NCBI RefSeq assembly: GCF_006715725.1
Contig: NZ_VFNU01000001.1
Span: 2,542,001 to 2,606,000 of the forward strand
From: Nocardioides sp. SLBN-35
GTDB taxonomy: Bacteria > Actinomycetota > Actinomycetes > Propionibacteriales > Nocardioidaceae
DNA: 64,000 nucleotides
Direction of reading: 5' to 3'
Shown here piece by piece: positions 50,256 through 59,810 of this stretch (positions are counted from its first letter, which is position 1; each line of letters starts with the position of its first letter). The position numbers were made by a program, and so were the translations under genes. The notes under the pieces were generated by a model. The model saw only the letters and a program-made list of their open reading frames with translations. It was not told the DNA's origin and did not search any database.

Positions 50256-50990
50256 TCAGTAGCCGACCAGCTTGGGTTGGGCCTCGATCGCGCGCAGCGG
50301 TTGGGTGGGCCCGTCGATGGTGACGGTGCCGGGGATGGTCTGCCAGGGTCCGGCGCCGATCTTGTAGCGGCCGGTGTAGGTGGTGGAGAGGCTGGGGCGG
50401 TAGTCGCCCTTGCGGAGGTATTCGTGGGTGATGGTGAGGGCGGGGTAGGCGGCGCCGGGTTCGGTGGTGCTGGTGGTCTGGCCGTCGCCGAAGTGCCAGG
50501 TGTAGGTGGCGGGGGTGGCTTCGAGGGTGACGGGTTGGTCGAGGAGGGTGACGGTCAGGGTCGTCGGGGTGGTTGTGGTCGTGTAGAAGTTGGTCTTGAA
50601 GTTGACCAGGGTGAGGCCGTCGGGTGGTTGGATGACGAGGGTGCCGGGGTCGAGCTTGAGCTCGGCGAAGGCCTGCTGGACGTCGGCGAGCGTCAGTGTG
50701 GGCTGCTGGTCGTCTCCGCATACAGCAACGCCGATCTCGGAGCCGGTGACGACCTCCGCGGCGCTGCACGCTGCGGTGCCGACGGCCAACGCCGTCGGTT
50801 CTGAAGGTCCGTCGCCGACGGTCGGCTCTGCCGCCCCCTTTCCCTGCTGACCCTCGCGCTCGTCGCCGGCCGCCGCCCAGAACCCACCGTCGCCTGCGCC
50901 TGTGTCGACCGGCGGCGGATGGGGAGGCGGGTCTGGCGTCGCGATCGAGAGCGCGGCGACAAGGGTTGTGGCGGCGAGATATCTGGGCAT
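50256..50990 (-). CDS. Exported PKD-domain protein
   Basis: A 244-residue protein with a hydrophobic N-terminus (YLAATTLVAALSIATP) followed by a Pro-rich linker. The C-terminal PKD domain (about 140-225) has YTWHFGDGQTTSTTEPGAAY and ALTITHEYLRKGDY. PKD folds usually mediate surface or protein contacts. The start is one base after the DUF6318 gene, so the two are translationally linked. Partner and ligand are unknown. Confidence 0.75.
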   Translation of the reverse strand: MPRYLAATTLVAALSIATPDPPPHPPPVDTGAGDGGFWAAAGDEREGQQGKGAAEPTVGDGPSEPTALAVGTAACSAAEVVTGSEIGVAVCGDDQQPTLTLADVQQAFAELKLDPGTLVIQPPDGLTLVNFKTNFYTTTTTPTTLTVTLLDQPVTLEATPATYTWHFGDGQTTSTTEPGAAYPALTITHEYLRKGDYRPSLSTTYTGRYKIGAGPWQTIPGTVTIDGPTQPLRAIEAQPKLVGY

Positions 50991-50991
50991 C

Positions 50992-51570
50992 TCAAACGAC
51001 CTGCATCACGTCGAGCCGCCAGTGGTCCTCCACCCAGAGCACATCGACGACGTAGCTCTTGGTCGATGCGGCGAACTCCTCGCGTCTCCCGCTTGCCTCC
51101 ACCGCAGCGTGTGCGACGTTGCTGACCTGGGTCTTCGCCTCGAAGGCGTAGAAGTTCCGATCGTCGGCTGTCAGCTGCGTCACCGAGGTCAATGAGGGCG
51201 TGTACTGACCGTCAGTGATGTGACCTCCCGCGCGATAGACCTGCTTGATCCCGTCGATGCCGGCATCACACCGCTCGCAGTTCGGCCCTGACACCTTCTT
51301 GAGCGCCTTCACATCGCCAGTGACCTGGGCGTAGTTGACCAGCTCCCAGTAGTACTCGATGAACGCCCGAGCCCCGACCTCGCTCGCCTCGGCCGCCGCA
51401 GCAGGAAGTTCCGGCTCGACCGGGTCGGGCGCGGCGGAGGTGGGTGTCTCCATCTTCCCCGTCGGGCTCCAGGTCGAGGTCGGGTCCCGTGGGGACGGGC
51501 CGTTGTCGGAGCAGCCGGCAGCAAGCAGCAGCACGGCAGCTGCGGCGGCGGCGCGGAGCGTCGTACCCAT
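50992..51570 (-). CDS. DUF6318-family lipoprotein
   Basis: A 192-residue lipoprotein. The signal peptide ends at LLLAAGCSD with the lipobox cysteine. After a Pro/Thr/Ser-rich spacer comes a SnoaL-like alpha/beta domain with RAFIEYYWELVNYAQVTGD and the family disulfide segment PNCERCDAG. This is typical of DUF6318, a common Nocardioides lipoprotein family of unknown role. GGAGGA precedes the ATG. It is the upstream partner of the PKD protein gene. Confidence 0.78.
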   Translation of the reverse strand: MGTTLRAAAAAAVLLLAAGCSDNGPSPRDPTSTWSPTGKMETPTSAAPDPVEPELPAAAAEASEVGARAFIEYYWELVNYAQVTGDVKALKKVSGPNCERCDAGIDGIKQVYRAGGHITDGQYTPSLTSVTQLTADDRNFYAFEAKTQVSNVAHAAVEASGRREEFAASTKSYVVDVLWVEDHWRLDVMQVV

Positions 51571-51696
51571 GGGTCCTCCCGAGAATTGCAGCGCCCGGAC
51601 CGGGGACGCGTTCGTGACGCTATCCCGATCCGGGCGGCAGGCGCCACCAACAGGCGGCGAGCTGTGGAAAGCCCCGAAGGGCGTCCACTCAGGTGG
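51571..51696. other. Gap between the DUF6318 gene and serA
   Basis: A 126-base gap. It should hold the promoter for the lipoprotein pair and the 3' end of serA. Only a weak GCCCC/GGGC inverted repeat is visible and no convincing terminator. Confidence 0.3.
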
Positions 51697-52890
51697 TCAC
51701 CAGGTGCGCGCCCAGACGGTGTACTCGGCGGCGCGGAGCCGGTCGAGGGCGGCGCTGGAGAGTGGCTCGGCGGCGTCGATGACGACGTAGCCGAGGCCGT
51801 CCTTGGTGGAGAGGAGCTGGTCGACGACGTTGTCGCCGGCCTCGGCGAAGGTGGCGTTGAGGTCGGCGAGGACACCGGGGACGTTGCGGTGCAGCAGGCC
51901 CAGGCGCCGGCCGGTGGGCAGCTCGGGCGGCTGGACGGCGGGCAGGTTCACCGACAGGGCGGTGCTGCCCTCGAGGGCGAAGCGGGCGAGCTTCTCGGCG
52001 ACGAACCAGCCGATCTCCTCCTGCGCCTCCTGCGTGGAGCCACCGATGTGGGGCGTCAGGATGACGTTGTCGAGGCCGCGCAGCACCGAGTCGAACGGGT
52101 CGCCCTGGGCCTTCGGCTCGGCGGGGAAGACGTCGACGGCGGCACCGGCGACATGGCCCGACTCCAGGCAGTCACGCAGGGCCTCGTAGTCGACGACCAT
52201 GCCGCGCGAGGCGTTGATGAACAGCGCCCGCGGCTTCATCTGGGCGAACTCGGCGGCACCGAAGAAGCCGGCGTTGCCGGGGCGCCCGTCGACGTGGAGG
52301 CTCACGACGTCGGAGATCTCGAGCAGCTCGCGCAGCGAGCGAACGCGGCGGGCGGTGCCGTGGGCCGGGCGGTCGGCGGTGTCGTAGAACACGACGTTGA
52401 AGCCGAGGGCCTCGGCGACGGTGGAGAGCTGCGTGCCGATGTTGCCGTAGCCGACGATGCCGAGCGTCCGCCCGCGCACCTCGTGGCTGCCCTTGGCCGA
52501 CTTGTCCCACACGCCCTCGTGCATGCGCTGGGTCTTCTCGGGCAGGCGGCGGGCGAGCGCGATGATCTCGGCGATGACCAGCTCGACGACGCTGCGCGTG
52601 TTGGAGTACGGCGCGTTGAACACCCCGATGCCCGTGGCGGCGGCGGTCTTGAGGTCCACCTGGTTGGTGCCGATGCAGAAGCAGCCGACGGCGACGAGGT
52701 CGGACGCGGACTCGAGGACCTTGGTGGTCACGTTGGTGTTGGACCGTACGCCGAGCAGGTGGACGCCGGGGAGGGCGGCGATCAGCTCGTCCTCGGACAG
52801 GGAGCCCGCACGCAGCTCCACGTCGTAGCCGCGGGCCTCCAGGGTCTCGACGGCGGCCGGGTGGATGTTCTCGAGGAGTAGGGCCTTCAC
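51697..52890 (-). CDS. serA: D-3-phosphoglycerate dehydrogenase
   Basis: First step of serine synthesis, oxidising 3-phosphoglycerate with NAD+. The 397-residue protein has the short E. coli-like form: an NAD-binding D-isomer domain with LGIVGYGNIGTQLSTVAEAL and a C-terminal ACT domain (about 325-397; HRNVPGVLADLNATFAEAG). Catalytic residues lie in NASRGMVVDYEAL and TPHIGGSTQEAQEEIG. The GTG start lies six bases after TAGGAT on the minus strand, with no SD. It is a single-gene unit. Confidence 0.94.
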   Translation of the reverse strand: MKALLLENIHPAAVETLEARGYDVELRAGSLSEDELIAALPGVHLLGVRSNTNVTTKVLESASDLVAVGCFCIGTNQVDLKTAAATGIGVFNAPYSNTRSVVELVIAEIIALARRLPEKTQRMHEGVWDKSAKGSHEVRGRTLGIVGYGNIGTQLSTVAEALGFNVVFYDTADRPAHGTARRVRSLRELLEISDVVSLHVDGRPGNAGFFGAAEFAQMKPRALFINASRGMVVDYEALRDCLESGHVAGAAVDVFPAEPKAQGDPFDSVLRGLDNVILTPHIGGSTQEAQEEIGWFVAEKLARFALEGSTALSVNLPAVQPPELPTGRRLGLLHRNVPGVLADLNATFAEAGDNVVDQLLSTKDGLGYVVIDAAEPLSSAALDRLRAAEYTVWARTW

Positions 52891-52902
52891 ATCGGAATCC
52901 TA
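52888..52902 (-). promoter_or_regulatory. Leaderless-type promoter of serA
   Basis: On the minus strand TAGGAT (52902-52897), six bases, then GTG (52890-52888). Confidence 0.7.
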
Positions 52903-53027
52903 CCGGCGCGGCGGCCCCGACCCCGCGTCAGGCCGCTGCTGTGGACACCCGCGAAAAGTCGCGATCAGGCCGGTGAGTTCCACCGTCGCCGCGAGTACGT
53001 ACTCCAGAGGTACCGGCCCCGCGATCA

Positions 53028-53687
53028 TGCCCGGCTCCCTGCGTGCTGGCCGGGCGGCCGTCTGCGACGCCATGGCGGCGGGCTTCGCCGGTCCGCTCAG
53101 AGGCAGCACCGCCGTCGACACCCGGGTCAGCCTGCGCTTCCTCGGCGCCGACGCGGTGATCGCCCGCAGCGAGGCGGGGATCCTGCTCGCCGGCGAGACC
53201 GGGCGCCCGCTGCCGTCCGGGCTGGTCCCGGAGACGGACCCGCGCAGCCCGTTCGAGATGGGGGAGGTGCCGTGGTTGCAACCGCTGCCGGATGTCCGGG
53301 TGCCGGGTGTCGACCCGGTGGTCTCGGTCAACAGCGCGCTGCTGCGCGCCCGGGCCAGCATGGCGAAGGCCGACCCGGACCGCACCCGGGAGCCGGACGC
53401 GGCCGACGTGATCATGGAGATGCCGCCGATGACCAACTGGTTCACCGGGCCGGAGAGCTACGGCGTGTTCATGGACTGGGTGTTCGCGGCCAACGGCACG
53501 CACTGGCGCACCGTCCCGGTCCGCGCCAACGGCCAGGCCGGCTTCGCGGCGTATGTGCTCCGTGACGGCCACGGTCTTCAGCGACGAGCAGGTGCTCGAC
53601 GCCTTCGACCTGCCGCCGCGGCTCCCCGACCGAGATGGCGGAACCGCCCCGCACCGACACAGCGGTGAGGGGCGGTTCCGGAGCTGA
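53028..53687 (+). pseudogene. Eroded sigma-70-type (TIGR02960/SigJ-like) factor with a fused SnoaL/SgcJ-like remnant
   Basis: The plus-strand frame reads the linker GRPLPSGLVP and EVPWLQPLPD of a TIGR02960-type ECF sigma factor. It then jumps, missing all of region 4, to VNSALLRARASMAK, and on to the C-terminal SnoaL-like domain EMPPMTNWFTGPESYGVF and WRTVPVRANGQAGFA. A frame change at about 53570 and another gap follow, after which TVFSDEQVLDAFDLPPRL is read in a different frame to the stop at 53687. Before the linker, VSLRFLGADAVIARSEAGI looks like a SgcJ-type NTF2 fold. Sigma region 2 is absent, so no working factor can be made. The left boundary is uncertain. Confidence 0.65.
53639..53680. 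terminator. Hairpin between the sigma remnant and the GABA operon
   Basis: A perfect 12-bp stem (53639-53650 with 53669-53680) continues after one mismatch as 5 bp (53652-53656 with 53663-53667) around a 6-base loop. There is no clear U tract. It probably ends the leftward dehydrogenase operon. Confidence 0.75.
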
Positions 53688-53701
53688 ACCTCGTGACTGA
53701 C

Positions 53702-55084
<1,383 letters not shown>

Positions 55085-55110
55085 GGTGGTCTCCAGATCA
55101 GGGGTGCGGA

Positions 55111-56382
55111 TCACGGGTAGAGGCCGCGCAGCTGGTGCGCCTGGGCGACGCGCTCGACGGCGAGGCAGGTCGCCGCGGTGCGCAGGGGTACGTCGAGGCG
55201 GGTGGCGGCGGCGTTGACCGACTCCCACGCGTCGAGCATGCGCTCGGCGAGGCGGGCCTCGACCTCGGTCTCGCTCCACCAGTACGCCTGGTTGGCCTGC
55301 ACCCACTCGAAGTAGGACACGATCACGCCGCCGGCGTTCGCCAGGATGTCCGGTACGACGAGGCGGTCGGCCTGCTGCAGGATCCGGTCGGCCTCGGGCG
55401 TGGTGGGTCCGTTGGCGCCCTCCACGATCACCGCGGCGCGCACCCGGCCGGCGTTGTCGGCGCGGAGGACTCCTTCGACCGCGGCGGGGACGAGCAGGTC
55501 GACCTCGGCCTCGAGCACGTCGTCGTTGGTGATCGCCTCGGCGCCGGCGAAGCCGACGACCGAGCCGGTGGCGTCGACGTGCGCCTCGAGGGCGACGATG
55601 TCGAGTCCGGTCGACGCGAACACCGCGCCGTACTGGTCGGACACCGCCAGCACCCGGGTGCCGGCCTCGGCGAGGAAGCGGGCGGCGTACCGGCCCACCT
55701 TGCCGAAGCCCTGCACCGACGCCGTGGCTGCGTCCGGCGAGATGCCGCGCGAGCGCAGCGCCGCCAGGGCGACGTGGACGACACCGCGTGAGGTGGCGGT
55801 GGCGCGGCCACGCGAGCCGCCGAGGCTGATCGGCTTGCCGGTGGTGACGCCGAGGACGGTGTGGCCCTGCTGGACGGAGTAGGTGTCCATCAGCCAGGCC
55901 ATGGTCTTCTCGTCGGTGCCGATGTCCGGCGCCGGGATGTCGCGCTCGGGGCCGATCAGCGGGCTGATCTCGCTGGTGTAGCGGCGGGTCACGCGCTCCA
56001 GCTCCGCATCGGAGTAGTTGCGCGGGTCGATCCGGACGCCGCCCTTCGCGCCGCCGTACGGAACGTCGAGCAGGGCGCACTTCCAGGTCATCCACATCGC
56101 CAGCGCGCGGACCTCGTCGAGGTCGACGTCGGGGGAGTAGCGCAGGCCGCCCTTGGCCGGGCCGCGGGAGAAGTTGTGCTGGACCCGGTGGCCGACGAAC
56201 AGCTCGGTGGTGCCGTCGTCGCGGCGCAGCGGGATGCTGACGGTCACCTCGCGGCGCGGGGTGGCGAGCATCTGGTGCAGGCCCTCGTCGTACCCGAGCA
56301 GCGTGGTGGCCTCCCGCAGCTGCGTGCGGGCGTCGTTCAGCGGCCCGGTCGCGGTGGCGACGGGCTCCTGGAGCGCGGTCAT
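55111..56382 (-). CDS. Glutamate dehydrogenase
   Basis: A 423-residue Glu/Leu/Phe/Val dehydrogenase family protein of glutamate type. The substrate and catalytic lysines lie in FSRGPAKGGLRYSPD and LLDVPYGGAKGGVRIDP. The Rossmann motif is ASVQGFGKVGRYAARFLAEAG, and PDILANAGGVIVSYFEW is the conserved C-terminal block. It should deaminate glutamate to 2-oxoglutarate or the reverse. The ATG shares one base with the gabT stop. The link to GABA transamination suggests it regenerates 2-oxoglutarate for GabT. Confidence 0.88.
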   Translation of the reverse strand: MTALQEPVATATGPLNDARTQLREATTLLGYDEGLHQMLATPRREVTVSIPLRRDDGTTELFVGHRVQHNFSRGPAKGGLRYSPDVDLDEVRALAMWMTWKCALLDVPYGGAKGGVRIDPRNYSDAELERVTRRYTSEISPLIGPERDIPAPDIGTDEKTMAWLMDTYSVQQGHTVLGVTTGKPISLGGSRGRATATSRGVVHVALAALRSRGISPDAATASVQGFGKVGRYAARFLAEAGTRVLAVSDQYGAVFASTGLDIVALEAHVDATGSVVGFAGAEAITNDDVLEAEVDLLVPAAVEGVLRADNAGRVRAAVIVEGANGPTTPEADRILQQADRLVVPDILANAGGVIVSYFEWVQANQAYWWSETEVEARLAERMLDAWESVNAAATRLDVPLRTAATCLAVERVAQAHQLRGLYP

Positions 56383-57737
56383 CAGTTCTCCTGGAAGACT
56401 TCCGTGAGGAGGTCGAGCGCCTCGTCGAGGAGGTGGTCGGGCATCGACAGCGGCGGGAGGAAGCGCAGCACGTTGCCGTAGGTGCCGCAGGTCAGCACGA
56501 CCATGCCCTTGGCGTTGGCGGCGGCGGCGACCTTCTTGGTGAGGTCGGCGTCCGGGTCGGTGCTGCCGGGCTTGACCAGCTCGACTGCGATCATCGCGCC
56601 GCGGCCGCGGACCTCGCCGATGCGGGGGTCGTTCTCCTGCATCGCGGCGAGCCGCTCGGTCATGGTCTTGCCGATGGTGCGGGCGCGGTCGACCAGGCCT
56701 TCGGCCTCGATCGTCTCGAAGACGGCGAGCGCGGCGGCGCAGGCGAGCGGGTTGCCACCGTAGGTGCCACCGAGGCCGCCCGCGTGCGCGGCGTCCATGA
56801 TCTCGGCGCGGCCGGTGACGGCGGCGAGCGGGAGGCCGCCGGCGATGCCCTTGGCGGTCACGATCAGGTCGGGCACGACGCCCTCGTGGTCGCAGGCGAA
56901 CAGCTCGCCGGTGCGGGCGAAGCCGGTCTGCACCTCGTCGGCGACGAAGACGACGCCGTTCTCGCGGCACCAGGCCACCAGGGTCGGCAGGAAGCCCTCG
57001 GCCGGGACGATGAAGCCGCCCTCGCCCTGGATGGGCTCGATCACGACGGCGGCCAGGTTGCCGGCGCCGACCTGCTTCTCGATGACGTCGATCGCCCTGC
57101 GGGCCGCCTCGACGCCGTCGAGGCCGCCGTCGCGGAAGGGGTAGGACAGCGGGGCGCGGTAGACCTCGGAGGCGAACGGGCCGAAGCCGCTCTTGTAGGG
57201 CATGCTCTTCGCCGTCATCGCCATGGTGAGGTTCGTGCGGCCGTGGTAGGCGTGGTCGAAGACCACGACGGCCTGCTTGCCGGTGGCCGAGCGGGCGATC
57301 TTGACGGCGTTCTCGACCGCCTCGGCGCCGGCGTTGAACAGCGCCGAGCGCTTCTCGTGGGTGCCGGGGGTGAGCTCGTTGAGCTTCTCGGCGACGGCCA
57401 CGTAGCCCTCGTAGGGGGTGACCATGAAGCAGGTGTGGGTGAACTCGGCGACCTGCCGGGTCACGGCCTCGACCACGCGCGGCGAGCTGTTGCCGACGGT
57501 GGTGACGGCGATGCCGGAGCCGAGGTCGATCAGCTGGTTGCCGTCGGCGTCGACGAGGATGCCGCCACCGGCCGCGACGACCTGGACGGGCAGGCCGACG
57601 GCGACGCCGGAGGCGACCGCCTTCGCCTTGCGGGCCGCGAGCTCCTGCGAGCGCGGGCCGGGGATAGCGGTGACGAGGCGTCGCTCCTGGGTGATGCCAG
57701 GGCCGCCGGAGGTGTGCCCGGAGGTGGTGTCGGTCAT
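56382..57737 (-). CDS. gabT: 4-aminobutyrate--2-oxoglutarate transaminase
   Basis: A 451-residue class III aminotransferase that moves the amino group of GABA to 2-oxoglutarate. PLP-site features are EPIQGEGGFIVP, FVADEVQTGFARTGELFA with the conserved Asp, and the lysine loop LIVTAKGIAGGLPLAAVTG. HAYHGRTNLTMAMT and GNPLACAAALAVF are family blocks. ATG 57737 was chosen over a longer reading. There is no SD; TACCGT lies seven bases upstream. It heads the leftward operon gabT-gdh-gabD and diverges from a PucR gene. Confidence 0.92.
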   Translation of the reverse strand: MTDTTSGHTSGGPGITQERRLVTAIPGPRSQELAARKAKAVASGVAVGLPVQVVAAGGGILVDADGNQLIDLGSGIAVTTVGNSSPRVVEAVTRQVAEFTHTCFMVTPYEGYVAVAEKLNELTPGTHEKRSALFNAGAEAVENAVKIARSATGKQAVVVFDHAYHGRTNLTMAMTAKSMPYKSGFGPFASEVYRAPLSYPFRDGGLDGVEAARRAIDVIEKQVGAGNLAAVVIEPIQGEGGFIVPAEGFLPTLVAWCRENGVVFVADEVQTGFARTGELFACDHEGVVPDLIVTAKGIAGGLPLAAVTGRAEIMDAAHAGGLGGTYGGNPLACAAALAVFETIEAEGLVDRARTIGKTMTERLAAMQENDPRIGEVRGRGAMIAVELVKPGSTDPDADLTKKVAAAANAKGMVVLTCGTYGNVLRFLPPLSMPDHLLDEALDLLTEVFQEN

Positions 57738-57750
57738 GAGTACGACGGTA
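57735..57750 (-). promoter_or_regulatory. Near-leaderless promoter of gabT
   Basis: On the minus strand TACCGT (57750-57745), seven bases, then ATG (57737-57735). No SD. One base longer than the strict spacing seen elsewhere. Confidence 0.55.
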
Positions 57751-57782
57751 GGACCGCCCGGCCTGTCCGGCCATGCTCGATC

Positions 57783-57810
57783 TGCACAATCTTGCTCGAC
57801 TGATTGTGCA
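57783..57810. promoter_or_regulatory. Inverted repeat shared by gabT and the divergent PucR gene
   Basis: TGCACAAT (57783-57790) and ATTGTGCA (57803-57810) form a perfect 8-bp inverted repeat with a 12-base spacer, AT-rich against its surroundings. It lies about 46 bases before gabT and ends 11 bases before the PucR GTG. The -10-like AACAAT (57810-57815) six bases before that GTG overlaps its edge. Confidence 0.72.
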
Positions 57811-57821
57811 ACAATGTCACC

Positions 57822-59300
57822 GTGGTGACGGTGGCCGACCTGGTGGCGATGCCTGGCCTGGGCCTGCGCCCGGCCGAGGGCGCCCCGGCGCTCGACGGGC
57901 CGGTCCTGCGCTGGGTCGCGACGAGCGAGCTGGCCGACCCGACGCCGTACCTCGAAGGTGGGGAGCTGCTGCTCACCACCGGCCTGGGCACCCGTGGGTG
58001 GAGCCGGGAGTGGGCGTCGTACGTCGACCGGCTGGCCGACGCCGGCGCCGCGGCTCTCGGCCTCGGCACCGGGCTCACCCACGACCGGCTGCCGCCGGCC
58101 CTCGTCGCCGCCTGCGCGGCGCGCGGGCTGGTGCTGCTGGAGGTCCCGCGGGCCACGCCCTTCGTCGCCGTCTCCCGCGCCGCGGCCGAGCTGCTCCAGG
58201 ACCAGGAGGCGGCCACCACCCGCCTCGCGCTCGACCTTCAGCGCCGCCTCACCCGGGCCGCGCTCGGCCTCGACCTGCGCCCGCTCGTCGAGCGGCTGGC
58301 CCAGCTCCTCGACGCGAGCGTGGCGCTGGTGCAGCGCGACGGGGCACCGGCCGAGGGGCCGCTCGGCGCGCACCCCGAGACCCTCGACCTCGACCTGGTC
58401 CGGGGCGAGGTCGCCGGCATCAAGGGCCAGGGCCTGGGCGCCGTCTCCACGACCACGCGCGCCCGCGACACCACCGTCGTGCGCCCGATCGGCCTCGCTG
58501 GACGGCCCGAGCTCTACCTCGCGGTCTGCCTGCCGGGTGGTCTCGACGAGCCGCAGCGCTCCGCGGTCAGCACCGCGGCCGTGCTGCTCAGCCTGGCCGT
58601 CGAGCGCCGCGCCGAGCGCCGCGCCGCCGACCGCCGGCTGCGCGGGCGCGCCCTGGAGCTGCTCTGCGCCGGGGACCTGCGCTCGGCCGAGGTGCTGCTC
58701 GACGCCGCCGAGGGCGGCCGGTCGGTGCCCGAGCGGCTGCGCGTCGTACGGATGACCGGGCCCGAGGAGACGCTCGGCGACGTGCTCGAGCGCCTCGAGG
58801 ACGACCTCGCCGACGAGGGCGTGCTGGCCGGCTTGCTCGACGGCGAGCTGGTGGCGGTCGCCGTGCCGTCGCGGATCGGGGCCGTCCTCGCCCGGGCCGG
58901 CGGACTGCGGGCCGGCGTCGGGCGGGCGGTGCCGGCACAGGACGGGCGCCGTGGCGCCGAGACCGCCGGCCACGCCCTCGACCGCACCACCGCGGCGAGC
59001 CCGGTCCGGCGCTGGGAGGAGGTCGCCGACGCCGGTCCGCTGGCGCTGGTGCCCGAGGCCCTCGGCCATGAGTACGCCGCCGCCTTCCTCGCGCCCCTCG
59101 ACGACGAGCACCGCACCACGCTGGCCGCCTTCCTGCGCCACCACGGCTCCCGCGGCGCGGTCGCCGACGACCTCGGCGTGCACCGCAACACCGTGCGCAA
59201 CCGGCTGGCCGAGATCGAGCGGCTGACCGGGCTCGACCTCGACGACCCCGCCGCCCGGGTGGGTGCGTGGCTGGCGCTCGAGCTCGCGGCAGGTCGGTGA
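57822..59300 (+). CDS. PucR-family transcriptional regulator of the GABA operon
   Basis: A 492-residue PucR protein. The N-terminal domain (about 1-125) has LRWVATSELADPTPYLEGG and the conserved EVPRATPFVAVSRAAAELL. A central variable region follows, and the C-terminal HTH is AVADDLGVHRNTVRNRLAEI. It likely controls the divergent gabT-gdh-gabD genes and itself. TTG 57804 and GTG 57825 are also in frame. GTG 57822 is preferred because AACAAT ends six bases before it, in keeping with leaderless starts elsewhere. Confidence 0.85.
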   Translation: MVTVADLVAMPGLGLRPAEGAPALDGPVLRWVATSELADPTPYLEGGELLLTTGLGTRGWSREWASYVDRLADAGAAALGLGTGLTHDRLPPALVAACAARGLVLLEVPRATPFVAVSRAAAELLQDQEAATTRLALDLQRRLTRAALGLDLRPLVERLAQLLDASVALVQRDGAPAEGPLGAHPETLDLDLVRGEVAGIKGQGLGAVSTTTRARDTTVVRPIGLAGRPELYLAVCLPGGLDEPQRSAVSTAAVLLSLAVERRAERRAADRRLRGRALELLCAGDLRSAEVLLDAAEGGRSVPERLRVVRMTGPEETLGDVLERLEDDLADEGVLAGLLDGELVAVAVPSRIGAVLARAGGLRAGVGRAVPAQDGRRGAETAGHALDRTTAASPVRRWEEVADAGPLALVPEALGHEYAAAFLAPLDDEHRTTLAAFLRHHGSRGAVADDLGVHRNTVRNRLAEIERLTGLDLDDPAARVGAWLALELAAGR

Positions 59301-59349
59301 CCGGAGCCTTTGCTGGACAGCAGCCGAGGAGTCGGGTGACCATCCGGTC

Positions 59350-59802
59350 ATGACACGCTCGGGTGTGCTGTGGAGTGCCGTGGCTGTGCTCGTGGTGGCC
59401 GTCCTGGGTGTCGCCGGCTGGCGGCTGTTCCGCGCCGACTCGTCGGACGTTGCCGAGGACCCGCCGCGGCGGCTGCAGACCGTCCCCGCCGGCGCGCCCA
59501 TCACCTGGGACCACCTGAGCGTCGCGGCCGAGGACCGCCTCGTCGTCGGGTACGGCGGCAGCGCCTGTCAGGAGTCCAACGGCAACCTGGTCGAGGAGCA
59601 CCCCGACCGCGTGGTCATCACCGCGTATGCACAGGACTCGGCGCAGATGTGCATCCTCGTGCTCGAACGCTATGAGATGACCGTCGAGCTGGCCGCGCCG
59701 CTGGGCGAGCGCGCGGTGTACGACGGTGCCTGCCTCTCCCAGACCGAGGATGTGGGAGCCGGAGCGGCCCCGGACCCGCGGTGCCTGCGCACTCCCGCCT
59801 GA
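59350..59802 (+). CDS. Membrane-anchored hypothetical protein
   Basis: A 150-residue protein of no family I recognise. One N-terminal helix (VLWSAVAVLVVAVLGVAGW) is followed by an extracytoplasmic domain with three cysteines (GSACQESNG, QMCILVLERYEM, GACLSQTED) that could form a disulfide. ATG 59350 was chosen at the start of the helix. No SD is evident. It lies 49 bases after the PucR gene and converges on the AMP-ligase gene. Confidence 0.65.
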   Translation: MTRSGVLWSAVAVLVVAVLGVAGWRLFRADSSDVAEDPPRRLQTVPAGAPITWDHLSVAAEDRLVVGYGGSACQESNGNLVEEHPDRVVITAYAQDSAQMCILVLERYEMTVELAAPLGERAVYDGACLSQTEDVGAGAAPDPRCLRTPA

Positions 59803-59810
59803 TCACGTCA

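Noticed and set aside
59328..59352. A leaderless promoter before the 59350 hypothetical gene
   Set aside because: GACCAT lies six bases before the ATG but lacks the first T of TANNNT, so the match is too weak to claim.
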